DNA from: Pseudevernia furfuracea
Taxonomy: Eukaryota; Ascomycota; Lecanoromycetes; Lecanorales; Parmeliaceae
Direction: 5' to 3'
Length of the DNA: 64,000 nt
Assembly: GCA_022315425.1 (NCBI GenBank)
Contig: JAIUPT010000033.1
Span: 1,550,001-1,614,000 of the forward strand
Below the pieces are notes generated by a model. The model was not told the origin of the DNA. It did no database searches and saw only the letters and a program-made list of their open reading frames with translations. Shown here in pieces: positions 52,894-63,745 of the stretch; position 1 is the first letter of the stretch; every line of letters starts with the position of its first letter. A program made the translations under genes and the position numbers.

Positions 52894-53337
52894 TTAAACG
52901 AGCGCTTGCCTCTTCCACTCATCTTCCGAGATTTTATATTTCCCAACTGCCTTCTTCTGCGCCCGCCTCTTTCCCGGTCTCGCACTCTTCTCGAACCGCT
53001 TCCGTACTGCATCGTCCAAAAAGGTAAAGGTGTTGAGTGAGTAGGGCAGCAGTGCAGTCTCGGTGTATATCTGCCTGCAGGTCCGCAAAAGTCTCAGGTC
53101 GGGTGATAAGTCTAAGCAATGTGCTTTGATGTGATAGAGTGATCCGCCGTTGTGGAATCTTTCTTTGTCGTTCCAGAACCTTGGCTTTCCACTGGCAGCC
53201 CCGACGTAGTTCCATGAATGCTGCTCATATAGGTATCCGATGCATATGCTCCGACGACCGAGCACGAATGCGTAAATTCGGAGTCGGATTTCGGGGGGTA
53301 AGCGGCGGAAGAATGGCACGTCAGAATTGCGGGTCAT
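52894..53337 (-). CDS. DUF7730 / F-box-like small fungal protein
   Basis: ATG 53337, 147 residues. It opens with VPFFRRLPPEIRLRIYAFVL, the F-box-like helix that begins many fungal DUF7730 proteins, continues with LDLSPDLRLLRTCRQIYTET (the second family motif) and ends with a basic tail. Family members usually extend further after the LLRTCRQIY block, so this copy is short at the C-terminus. The same frame remains open upstream (RQILSTIPRADADSILNN), so a 5' exon may be missing. Function unknown; protein-protein interaction is the usual inference. Confidence 0.6.
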   Translation of the reverse strand: MTRNSDVPFFRRLPPEIRLRIYAFVLGRRSICIGYLYEQHSWNYVGAASGKPRFWNDKERFHNGGSLYHIKAHCLDLSPDLRLLRTCRQIYTETALLPYSLNTFTFLDDAVRKRFEKSARPGKRRAQKKAVGKYKISEDEWKRQALV

Positions 53338-54040
53338 GCTGTTGTTGAGAATACTGTCAGCGTCGGCTCGGGGAATGGTGGAGAGGATTTGTCGGACCTC
53401 TCTTTCTGATCAGGAGCAAGTTCACGTCCACGCGTGCTGAATAAGTCGGATTTCAACCTTTTGATTCGTCGAGCTTCGATTTCGTCGGTATCTTCGCACA
53501 GTTCTATGCGGTGCCATCCTACTTTTCTGCACATGCTGGCGCTGTAGCGGTGATGTCTTGAAGTTGAGGTCGGATATTTGTGTCTGGTGGTGAATGATAT
53601 AGAAAGGTCCAAAGTATCGAGAGTATTATTTAGAGATCTCGGAACCTCGTGATATCTAGGATAGGCTTAGTTTGATTTGAGATTTCTTTCCCGCCTTGGG
53701 GCAGGGGCACTAAGATACCCCATCTCTCTCATGCCGGGAAACCGAAGTGGTGGAAGGTTCGATAGAACATTAATTGTTGTGCTCATGCCACCTTTTGACC
53801 ATCATATTCTCCTACAAATACAATTTGTTAGACAGAGAGGCTTAGAGAAACCCATCTTCCTAGTCTCTTGGGGCCTGAAGCACATGTTAAAAAAGGCACT
53901 CTCCTACACCTAGGGTTTAGCCAATAAATCAGGTCAATCTCGCTGCAAAAGTGGACGTAGAGAGCATGCTTGCTTTGGAGTTTTGTTACCCTTGCTGGTC
54001 AGGGGAGTAGTCTTTAAGAACTTAAAGCCTGCGCGTCAAC
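53338..54040. other. intergenic region
   Basis: Minus-strand open frame with a possible upstream exon of the DUF7730 gene; otherwise AT-rich and empty. Confidence 0.45.
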
Positions 54041-54062
54041 AATCTTGATCGATTCAATTATA

Positions 54063-54309
54063 GCTCTCGACCGGTCTTGGAAGAATACTTCGATCTCGTA
54101 CTTGCTGCCTCCACAAGGTATATGGCAGTTTTGTCGTGCTTGGTGACTTCGCCAACACGCTCTCGACTGGTCAAGTAACAGCTTGATCTTTCACTTGCTG
54201 CCTCCACAAGATATATGGCAGTTTTACCGTGCTTGGTGACTTCGCCAACACGCTCTCAACTGGTCAAGGAGTAGCTTGATCTCTCACTTGCTGCCTCCAC
54301 AAGATATAT
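54063..54309. repeat. 93-96-bp tandem repeat, about 2.6 copies
   Basis: Copies start at 54063, 54159 and 54252. Each contains CTTGCTGCCTCCACAAG; the first two also share GTGCTTGGTGACTTCGCCAA. The third is truncated at ATATATG and joins unrelated sequence. The 93-bp spacing is a multiple of three, so it was once compatible with coding on the minus strand. Confidence 0.85.
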
Positions 54310-54970
54310 GCTTGGTGGCTCTGGTCCTAAGGCCTTCATTTGGTCATCGGAGATTTCGATGAGTGCTCTTGGAATTTGGCAGAGAGGTAGACATGTATCA
54401 AGGGGGGCTTCCGGTTCAGGTCGAGTGCGGATGCGACGAGTATTCTCTTTCTCCAAGAGTGCTGCAACGTCTTTTCGGTTCTCGTCCTCCTCACTATCAA
54501 CCAGATTTTGCCATGGATTTCTTACGACAACAGCATTCCTCCTTGCTTTCTCCTTCTTCGTACGATTTCGGTCTGGCCAATCCAACTTTCTCATTTCCAG
54601 GAGAGATCCCCACTCCTCCATAACCATTTCTTGTCCAACTGAACAACCGCTGCAGGTAACCGCTCAAAATTGCGATGGACCTCCTGAACCACCTGCGCTA
54701 TCTGTTTCAATCGCTGGATCTCTCTGTCTAAAGCGACTATACCCAAACGTGCTCCTTTCGACTTCTTGTTCTTTTCTATCTAGGGGTCCCCACTTATGGC
54801 CTCGTTGCAATACGGATGAAGTAACGCCCCTCCTGTCCCCAAAGTTCTTTGCTTATGTAAATCGATAGTGACATGGGAAACCTCTGCTTTGGCTTCGATA
54901 TGGTACTTAAAATAGTAGAATTGTCGTGTGCTCGATCGATTGGCGGAGAAATTGAAGTAGTACGCCTGTG
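54310..54970 (-). pseudogene. decayed protein-coding gene of unknown family
   Basis: A coding-like frame on the minus strand reads NFSANRSSTRQFYYFKYHIE, then DLHKQRTLGTGGALLHPYC to a TAG at 54782-54780, and continues in the same frame as KNKKSKGARLGIVALDREIQ with a coiled coil to about 54627. There the frame changes into MEEWGSLLEMRKLDWPDRN and a charged, glutamate-rich tail that enters the tandem repeat. One in-frame stop and one frame change mark it as broken, unless the TAG is an intron acceptor. The longest single piece (54627-54256) has 123 residues. No family recognised. Confidence 0.4.
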
Positions 54971-55272
54971 CTAGTCAATTATATATAAACGAACGGAAAG
55001 AACCCTGCGATAGTGGTAGTACTGGGGACGGCGGTTGCTTCATTACCGGCGATCGGAGTGGTTCTGGAATACTGACTGACAAGACCAAGGGAATAAGCGC
55101 GCTGACTATGAAGAGGTGAGCGGGAGTGAATATCTTAGGAAAGGTTTGGGCGGGAAATCTATTTGTAAGAGTTGGTTGGATCGGGCACAGCATCTGAACC
55201 AGTAGAGATCTTGGTCTGAAATATGTAAGTAGGGACTCAACACCACAAGACTAATATCATGTGCACGGGGAC

Positions 55273-55659
55273 TTATCCAAGAAGCTTAGCTTTAAGAGCT
55301 ATTTCCTCAGGTGTAAGACCTGTGTCATTCTTCTTCATTTTTTTTCTGGCTTTGGCTTTTCTGGTCTTTTTGGTCTTTTTCTCCTGAGCCTCTTCCGCTT
55401 TTCGCTCACCGGCAAGCTCCAGATCGTCAGTGCACCAGGACGTAAAGGCGGTTGCAAATCGTCGTAGCTGTGAGCTTGTTTCTGGATCCTCGTTGATGTC
55501 TTGGTAAGCCTTCTTGATCTTGCCGGTGCTGTAGTCAAGTCCAAGTTGTTTGCTGAACTTGGCAGTTAGACTGGCCGTCCGAGCTGTGCTAGTTTTATCA
55601 ATCTAGTGGCTTGCCAGGTAGGCACGGTGTTCGGCCGGCCAATTTGGTGTTGTGTTGAA
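55273..55659 (-). pseudogene. coding relic with intact basic C-terminus
   Basis: A minus-strand frame reads MELFNTTPNWPAEHRAYLAS, then TAG, then DKTSTARTASLTAKFSKQLG, LDYSTGKIKKAYQDINEDPE, LRRFATAFTSWCTDDLELAG, a basic KKTKKTRKAKARKK run and LTPEEIALKAKLLG with a stop at 55275-55273. Everything after the TAG (about 95 residues) is open and protein-like. The TAG sits where CAG would fit, or it may be a splice acceptor. Family unknown; transposon- or selfish-gene-derived origin is only a guess from the neighbourhood. Confidence 0.4.
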
Positions 55660-57529
55660 CAGTTCCATTCCTCAAATATGGCGGCTTGTGGCCCAGCCAC
55701 AGCCCTACGCATTTTTGTAGAGCTGTCTGAACCGACGAGCATCGATGACATTAGGGGTCACGGACGAACAACATCTAGATGCTTTGGCAACTTCGCTCGG
55801 TCGAGAGTATTTTTGTGTATGAAGATGTATTCCGAAGATGTAGTCCATCAGGCGTATTCAATAGATCATCGTCTGTGGGTATGCGTCTTTGTGTTGTTGT
55901 GAAGCTACTGCACATAATCCTGTCAAGAGTGATCTGTAGTATATTCATCAAAGTTCCACCGTTACAGACGGTGAGACAGACCTCTCTAAGTACTCTTGTG
56001 AGCACACACGGCGTTAGCGTAGTCAGAGATTCGTGTTCAAGATAGCTTTTCAGTCCAGTAGTAACATATATGTCACGACGAGTTGTAACAATGAAGAAAT
56101 GTGTAAGATAAGTTAATGTCAAATGAGCACCCATAGCCGATAAAAGGACGTGAATTAGCGCAAGTAAGCAATAAATGAGCAGACTGTGGTGAACCTCATT
56201 ACATAGGCTGAAGAGGGAGGCAGTTCGAGTGGCTACGGCCTTCGAAACAGCCTGGAAATTCTTTCACACGCAATGAGCGTTGCGGATTTGGCTCGGACAG
56301 AATGCTTCAACTGAGTACAGAGCAACGAAATCGCCACGTTCGTAGTCTTTCGGGATCTCGCTCAAGGCTTCACGGATACCTTTGTGGGTCGCCTTATCCA
56401 TAAGGAAGTACATCTGCAATTGAGCTAAAGAAAAGCCCGGAGTCGTCATATCAGTGAAGATGTGGAAACGCAGTAGAGAAGTTACAATCCGTTCGATGCT
56501 TGCACTATGTCATATGTGTCTGTCCGTTGCAATTGGGGACCTAGTCTTACCCTTAGATGCCAAAGTAACAGTGTGCCTTTCGACAAGCAGTCCTACGGGC
56601 GCATACTGTACATCGATCGCCTTTGAGGCAATGCGGTCCAGAAGCTGCTGATTAATGGCGGGTTTCTGCAGTGTAGACAGTGGCAATAAGAATCCTTAGC
56701 CTTACGCCAGTCTCGAAGTCCCTACTGTTGCGGTGGTAAGCCAAGGAGATCTTTAGGCGAGGTCAGTCATGGTTTCGTCGCCTATCATTGTATGAGAATG
56801 TAGCAGAAATCATGTATAGAGATATCTTTTATTCTCCAAATCCTAATAGAAGAAAGCTCTCTCCCGTCTCAGTATGCACTTTTGGGTGAAGGTTGCCCAG
56901 AACGAGTCGGCTCTCCCCGTCAAGAAATGTTGACCAAAAGGATTAAACGTAGAGAAGTTGTTTAGGAATTCTAATGGCAATTGTCCCTTCATCTGGCAAG
57001 GCGCCTGAACTGGATGATGAACTCTAATAACTCTTTCAGAAACTCTGGCTTTTGTCAGTTGAAACTTGGAGGACGAGGTACTGGTTTAATTGACATATCA
57101 AAAACCACATCATCGTAAGAAACCTTACCATATAAAGTACCGTTGAAAATGACCATTTTCAGATGTAGATCACAATTAGCCTGTGAAGTAGTAGACCTAG
57201 CAGCCTAAACGTCCAAGGAGCTCTAGAATAACAAGACAAGTAGAGTAACTAGGTGTAAAATATTTTACGTTGATCTACGTAAGGTAAGGCCAGCGACTAG
57301 CGTCTTCGGCTATACGATATCACAGTGTTATAAAGCCCCTTTGCTATAAGATACCGTTGCAAATGGGGGTCAGATGAAAAATTTGGCTGTAAAACAGTAT
57401 CTTGTATGCCAATTAAACCGGTATTGAGGAATGCGGATGGGATGTCTATTTTTTTCAGTGTGCGTGTGGGGGGCGCAGCAGCGCTAAAACAGTGCAGCTA
57501 CCTTACAACGCAGCGCTCAGAAGCGGAAG
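55660..57529. other. gene-poor region
   Basis: Nearly 1.9 kb with only short frames. One minus-strand ATG frame (56449-56264, 61 residues, MTTPGFSLAQLQMYFLMDKA) could be a fragment. AT-rich from 57000 on. Confidence 0.5.
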
Positions 57530-57626
57530 ATGGGGGTTGGGAATGCAGCCGTCCGTGCAGCAGGGCTGACGGATCCGAGTTCTAGAGTGTTTCACTCTCG
57601 GTCTCAGCGAGACCCTGCATTAGCTC

Positions 57627-58486
57627 CTCAAGGCGCCATTCGGCCAATTTCCATGGGGAATCGTTGCTTTGGCATCGTGTGTCTTCCTCTTTCTTGTGAG
57701 CAACATTGTCACCAACCGCAATAATCCCATCAACGTTCAGGTCGCGCTAGGTGGCACTGCTGTCCAAACAGCTTTTTTCGAACACGAAGTCGAAACCTCG
57801 CTTGTCAAGATTGCAACCCCATTCGGAAACAATGCTGCACACCGCTTGACACAGCCCAGAAGAAACCATTCATCGCGTCCACGGCGTCCCTTCCCTCGTA
57901 TCAAAAGGGACGTGACTCTTACCCGGTATGCATCTCTCAATCTACGTGTCCTTCGTGATCTTTTGGTCTTCTCATCACAGATGTCTACGTTCCTCGAATT
58001 CAGTCGTCATTTTAGCAAGGAACCCAGCCACTGATCTAGAATCTGCATTAGGACCGAGGCCGTAGCCAATGGCGAGACCTAAGTTGGTCGACTCGGCGGA
58101 TCCAAAACACAATCCCCGTACCTGTTGCTGAGTGATATGGAGGTACGTGTAGTTTTTCAAAGACTAACACGAAGTCCTCTCTAGCCTTCTATACTTCAAG
58201 TCGTGTCACAGGAACCCGCAGCTCTGGGAAGCTTATTCTGTGACTAATATTACACCTCAAGGATCATTTTGGAAGAACCTATGCTTACTCGGACATGGTC
58301 AAGAGCCCCGCAGGCACACCTCTCGGTACCGGCAATGGCTGGAGTGTCAGTGAACAACCAAACCCACAAGCGCCACCTGACTTCATCGACGCATTCAATG
58401 AGCTGGACATTCCTCTGGGTAGTGCGAACCATTACAGGGTATCTCTGCAAGATGTCTCTTTCAAAAATTGCTGGCACACTGGTCTA
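57627..58486 (+). pseudogene. fragments of a possible membrane or secreted protein gene
   Basis: A frame near 57627 gives FPWGIVALASCVFLFLVSN, a signal-anchor-like helix, followed by polar sequence. A second protein-like block at 58262-58486 reads FGRTYAYSDMVKSPAGTPLG and ends LQDVSFKNCWHTGL before GTAAGT. The stretch between them has several stops in all frames, and no coherent model joins the blocks. It may be a decayed gene or one with introns I could not resolve. No family recognised. Confidence 0.25.
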
Positions 58487-58555
58487 GTAAGTCCCTTTCA
58501 GCTCCTGTGACCTCGAATTGAAGGCGATGCCGAATGATGCTTCCTCAAGAATTTC

Positions 58556-58861
58556 TTATAACAGCTGACTTGTCAACCGAATAGGACCCGACCCATGAGA
58601 GAGAAGAAGGCCTGGATTGATGTTGATTCTGTTTCCAGATCTAAATCTCTGCCCCATCTCCGTCCTTCTCATCCATACACATTGCTTACTCGAGACTTGA
58701 AGGTGCTGAAGCAGGACGCTAAGGTATTTCAGCCGTCGGTGTGTCTCTTCATAATCTGCAGCAGCACCAACTGTGTCTTTCAAAGCCTTCCAGGTGGTCT
58801 TGAGTGTTTGGATGGCCTTGATGAAGTCGCCGGCTGAGAAGCCGAAGCCTGGCGTCACCAT
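58556..58861 (-). pseudogene. NLR/STAND-type N-terminal domain fragment
   Basis: ATG 58861 begins MVTPGFGFSAGDFIKAIQTL, then TTWKALKDTVGAAADYEETH and RRLKYLSVLLQHLQ. This is the pattern of an N-terminal helical domain found in many fungal NLR-like and ubiquitin-like-domain proteins (MxxxFGFSxGDFIxxI...ALxDxxGAxxxYxxL). After about 55 residues similarity ends, near a GTCTCGAGTAAGC sequence that may be a former donor. No NACHT or repeat domain follows on this strand. A truncated relic is likely. Confidence 0.5.
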
Positions 58862-59373
58862 GGGGGAAGGATCAAGAGGATAAAAGAGGCACTGAGGTCA
58901 CGACATTGCACAGCATGAGGAGCAGGAAACATCACGACAGCAAGTTGCTATGTTCCCATCGCAAAGGCGACAGCAATTAGTCAGCCAGCGAGACTGTGCA
59001 TCTAAATACCAAGAGATGCATGAGCGAGTGAGGCTCAGCTAAAGTTGATTTGTGCTTCCCTCGTCGGATTTTGGTCGTCTTGACTAACCCTCGCAATTCC
59101 GCTTCTGCCAAATTCTGGCACCTTGCTTTGTCGCTTCAAGCATGCAGTGTTCAGCCCAGGTCTGGTGGTCAATTGGCCGAAGAGCACGATCTGACGAAGC
59201 TCGTGCTACGAGGAAGTCCAGGCCTCTGAGGACTATCACGTGCCCCGGGATACGATGGGATGCTCTTCGTGTTGCTGGGCATGCATGAGCAAGTGATGTA
59301 CGATACGAGTATACATAAGTTTGAGAGAAGAATATCTGGAATATGCCATGAAAGCAAGGTACCGAACTAAAAA
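58862..59373. other. intergenic region
   Basis: 3' of the FAD monooxygenase gene; no feature. Confidence 0.5.
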
Positions 59374-60630
59374 TTACTGCCTGAACGCCTCGTAGTCTGG
59401 CAACTTGAACGAGTCCCCGCGGGTTGGAAGATACTCTGCGAGCTTCCAGAACAAGGTGGCTAGCCCCGTCGCCGACAGCACCCCTGCCCCCCAAATGACG
59501 GTTTCAAGCACTCTGATGCCCAACGTTGATTGAGGGTTAACGATCCATGGTATGCCAGGAGGGAGCTTCTGGATGCTCTCAACGTATGGGCGCAGGACAC
59601 GCTCGTAGGACTCCAGCGCGGCGGGAATATTGTTCGGCTGTCGAGATATCTCGCCTGCAAGAACGTATCCGCCGATGAAAGCGAGGGATGTGCCCATGCC
59701 AGTAAATGGTGAAGGAGCATAACCCGCGTCACCGACCACAGTCACACGACCGCTCGACCAGCTATTCAGTCGGACCTGTGCGACATGCTGCATGTAAAAG
59801 TCGTCGGACTCATGCATACCCTTCAATATCCGAGAAGTTTGCCAGTCGGCGTCTTGGAAAAGCTCTTGGACCACAAGCTTTTGCGCTGGGATGCCCTCTT
59901 TCGAAGCCTTTTCAAGTCGAACAAGTCTTTCGTCTGACTTTTCGTAAGCTGTGAGAGCCAGGAAAGCCCTGGTTCGGCCCACGTTGTCTGGTCGCAGCAC
60001 CATGTTCCGACCCCCCTTGACCCAGTGGACTCTCGACCACATCGTGTCTGTATCGCTGGGTGGAATGGAGAAGTACGACACGTAAGAATCCAGAGATCTG
60101 ACATGAGAGTGGCCATTCCCAAAAGCTATACCACGGATCTTCGAGCCAAGGCCATCTGCAGCGACTACCAAGTCGAAAGCCGTGGTCGGTGTGCCGTTGG
60201 CAAAGTTCACGTCAACTTCGCTGTCTGTTTCTTCCAGGCTCTCGACCATGTCGCCGAAGATGTAGGAGACATCGTCCTTTGTGACATCGAAGAGAATCCC
60301 TGCCAGCTCTCCTCTGAGAATCTCAACGTCGGAGGTAAAGCTCTCGCCCTTGCCGGATTTATCGACACCAAAGCGCGCAAAGCAACGGTTGTTGCTGTCA
60401 ATGAGCTCGACGCCTTCCTCTTGTGAGCTTTTGTCCCGAATGCGGTCGAAGATGCCCATGCGCTTAATCACGTCTCGAGCGGTATCGCGAACGTCAAGCC
60501 CTTGACCGGCAGTTCGAAGGCTCCGTGCACGCTCGACGACTGTCACTTTGCATCCTGCGCGAACGAGCCAGTAGGCAAGTGCCGGTCCCGCCACGGAGGC
60601 ACCGCTGATAAGGACGCGGAGTTTTGACAT
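59374..60630 (-). CDS. FAD-dependent aromatic-ring monooxygenase-like enzyme (PF01494)
   Basis: Intronless, 418 residues. FAD-binding loop ISGASVAGPALAYWL with the E of VVERA at the end of the second strand, then GQGLDVRDTA, the DG motif DLVVAADGLGSKIRG, and the GD motif RVTVVGDAGYAPSPFTGMGT. These are the class A flavin monooxygenase blocks (p-hydroxybenzoate hydroxylase fold; fungal relatives act on small aromatics and polyketides). The C-terminus has a hydrophobic stretch (VIWGAGVLSATGLATLFW) that could anchor it. Substrate unknown. It is the only clearly intact enzyme gene in the decayed right part of the window. Confidence 0.9.
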   Translation of the reverse strand: MSKLRVLISGASVAGPALAYWLVRAGCKVTVVERARSLRTAGQGLDVRDTARDVIKRMGIFDRIRDKSSQEEGVELIDSNNRCFARFGVDKSGKGESFTSDVEILRGELAGILFDVTKDDVSYIFGDMVESLEETDSEVDVNFANGTPTTAFDLVVAADGLGSKIRGIAFGNGHSHVRSLDSYVSYFSIPPSDTDTMWSRVHWVKGGRNMVLRPDNVGRTRAFLALTAYEKSDERLVRLEKASKEGIPAQKLVVQELFQDADWQTSRILKGMHESDDFYMQHVAQVRLNSWSSGRVTVVGDAGYAPSPFTGMGTSLAFIGGYVLAGEISRQPNNIPAALESYERVLRPYVESIQKLPPGIPWIVNPQSTLGIRVLETVIWGAGVLSATGLATLFWKLAEYLPTRGDSFKLPDYEAFRQ

Positions 60631-61796
60631 GATGATGGTGACGATATGACCAGCAGCAAGGGAATTGTTGTGGATGAAGCGAGGTTTTATGGTGTCCTAT
60701 GGATGAGTTCGCAAGAATAATTGCGCGGCCGGGCAATGTTCACAGTCTTATACGCTTCTTTAATAAGGCCCACTGGAAATTCGTATTGCCCCGTACTCGT
60801 TTTCGTTTTCTCTAGAAGCATTTTAACTTGTACGAGTAAGGTAAGGTACCTGAAGTTAGTTTCCGAACGCTAGTCTCATTTGAGGTTTTAAGACGATGCA
60901 CCATGCTACATTAATTGCTTCTCACTTTATCTGATCAAATACACCTACATGACTATTGACTCCATACCAGTCCTGAAAATTCAGCGCCACGGATCCAACA
61001 ACGCTCTTTGCACATATTTGAAGTACATATTTCGCTGCCTGAAACCAAGCGGGCTGTTGAGGATGTTTCAAATACCCTCACAGGCTGTGGGCTGAACTTG
61101 CGTGTTTGACCTCTGTCTTGCAAGTATAAGCCGTTATTAGAAACACTGTCAAGAGTACCACCACAAGCTGACTTGGCGCCTGAAGCATGTACCCGTGTTT
61201 GGCCGCCCAGTTTGACGTGAAACATCCGATCGTTCGAGTCATCACAGGTTTAGGAGTGCACTCACAACAGCATGCAACCTGCCGGCATCCTCGCCTCGGT
61301 CCGAAGTCCCGAAAGAAACTACTATCGTCGGATGTCGTCTTCTCTCAAGGTGCACGCCCACCTTCGTAGGTTTCAGACCTGGCATAGTGGACCCTTGACG
61401 ATCATGGGCAGATGGACACATGGCGTATGGGGGGTCAACGGCCAATTATACTAATCACAGCTATCTTCTATCGAGCACTCGACCGTGCTTACCTTGTCCT
61501 CCGCTGGTGTGTCAAAATGATCCACTGGGGGCGGTGAGAACCAAAAGCCTGATTTGCCAGGATGCATTCATTCTATGGCCGCCCAAAGCATAGCCTGCTG
61601 TCGCAAGTGCGTTACAGAATCGTATGTGATATCTTTGGAAATAGAATATGAGTCAGGCAGCAGACACAGATGTCTTTAAAAACCCCAGCGTCTCTGCTCC
61701 TGATTTTGCATAAATTACTCTCCCCCTGGGCAAACCGCGTTTCTTGGAACCCCACTTCGCAATGGGCTCCCAATTCCCCTAGACGAGGCAATTGCA
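60631..61796. other. intergenic region
   Basis: About 1.2 kb with no convincing gene; promoter of the monooxygenase on one side. Confidence 0.5.
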
Positions 61797-62372
61797 ATGG
61801 ACGGCAAAAGACGTTTCCCTAGTCGGCAAAACGCATTCCTTTGCTTTGACTGTTTCGGATTCACGGCCAACGATATCCTCCAGATACTCACCGATAAAGG
61901 TATCGTTCTTGTCAATGACGTGACTACTGAGAAGTGGGCGGATTGTTTTCGCGGAACGGTGGCAAACGCTGCGGTTTTAATGGCGCCTCAAGGACCATTG
62001 AATTACACACAGGAAGGTCTAGGCAAATTCTTGGCCCAAGATCAGGAGCACATGAACGCTCTCTATTACTGCTTGTCTCTCGGCCCCGATCATGTGAAAG
62101 GGCTTGTGAGTTTCAATTCCACCTGCGCATAGACCAACCCCATTTGACAAAAAGCATAGATCGATGCGAGGGTGGACGATAACCATGATGCGCATCCACT
62201 GAAGAGGGGTGTCGAGGGAATCAACATCCACGGAAACGCCGTCCATCAAGCTGCATGGAACACAATACACCCCAAATTCCCTTTCCCTCAAACCCCGTCC
62301 ACCAGGCTGTGGCTTCTTGTCCATTTTGAGGCGGCAACTGCACAACATCTGAGCGTCGTCCGTGCTCATTAA
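61797..62372 (+). CDS. hypothetical two-exon protein
   Basis: ATG 61797, exon 1 to 62105, 54-bp intron GTGAGT..GCATAG, exon 2 62160-62372: 173 residues. Phase is kept and both exons are protein-like: FTANDILQILTDKGIVLVND, FLAQDQEHMNALYYCLSLG, then LKRGVEGINIHGNAVHQAAW. No signal peptide or known domain. It lies isolated, without neighbours that would hint at a role. An upstream exon cannot be excluded. Confidence 0.45.
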
Positions 62373-63745
62373 GATCTAAGCACCTGGGGAAATGGTTCTG
62401 GCTCTGCTTTCCTAAATAGTACACTCCTTTCACTAAGATTAAAGCATGCGCTGAATTGTTTTTTTGCTTGCATTGCAGACAAAGACACTCTTTTGGTTGG
62501 CGTTGGGAATTAGTCACGCAATTATACTGGCTCAAGGGCCTGTCTCAGCTGGAAGTTGTATCTAGAGCAATATGAAGCAGGCTTTGCAGTTCTCTATCAC
62601 AGTGTCACACTCTTTTGTAAATCTTCTCCCCGGGCTTCCGCCGGATCAGAAAAGATCTCAAGACAGGTCCTAGAACGCTAATAACGGTGATTCGCAAAAG
62701 ATGGCTTCGACGTTGTCGCGCGTAATTCTTGAACATTTTCGTAAAGAGTCCACAGTTTCGGCGACTTGAATATTCAAGAATGAGGTGGTTGATATACTAT
62801 GCCATGAATAGATTAGATAGATTCTCAACATATGTCGATTACGTTCCCAGTTGCACTCGACTCCATGCTGGTTATTAAGCCTCGAGAGTGTTTAAAGTAC
62901 GTATATAGGTTGCGGTCATGTGCTTTGATTGATGGGCTGCAGGAGTCGGACCTAGGGACTGCGAAGACCATGGAGAACTTGAAGCAATGCTAAAGTAAGA
63001 ACAGCTTCATAAGAAGTCACCTGTTCCAAGCTAAAACACATCAGGACACACGGGAATTGGTCGGGAACTTCCGAGCCGCAGTCAAAAATCCGAATCTCGA
63101 ACTTATTTGCACTGATCAAGTCTTCGTCTCTTGGCATATCTGACTCACAAAGTGTCTAAGGATGCGTTGGGACCGACCGAAAGTCTCGAGGCAAGGCTGT
63201 GACATCAAAAATCGTGGCTTTCCCGTCTCACCCCAGTTTTGTGGCCCTGCTGGCCCCTTCTGGCAATATCTTCTGGGGGCTGAGCTATCAAACACTGCTG
63301 ATACGTTTGAGCCCGCAACGACAAGGCGGTCATTTCCATGGAATCTCTGACATCCCTTTCAATTTTTCGAAAGAGATATGCCGATGAAGCTGCGATGCTT
63401 GTCGGATAAGTGTCGCCACCTTGTGACAACAGTGGACGTCTTTGCCTCGCACATTTTTAGATCTCAGGTAGGGCTCGTCATTGGCCTCCTGCTAGCCGTA
63501 TGATTCCCTAAAGTTGGTCATGCCATTCTATGTTTCGGAGGATGTTTCACCAAGAACGCACAGTACTCGACTGATAACTGGAATCAAAGTAACGTCTGTT
63601 GGACGTGCCTAGATCATTCCACATGCATCTCATATTTGTCCTTTGTTAGATAGATCTCTTTGTCAGGCCATGGGTTATATACCCATGGACCTCCTCCATA
63701 GACCATCATGCTTTTGCTATCACACTGCTGCACCTGCTGAGTTGA
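62373..63745. other. gene-poor region
   Basis: One minus-strand ATG frame (63137-62952) gives FEIRIFDCGSEVPDQFPCVL and a possible donor after EQ; it could be a fragment of a gene with unresolved introns. The rest shows no coding signal. Confidence 0.45.
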
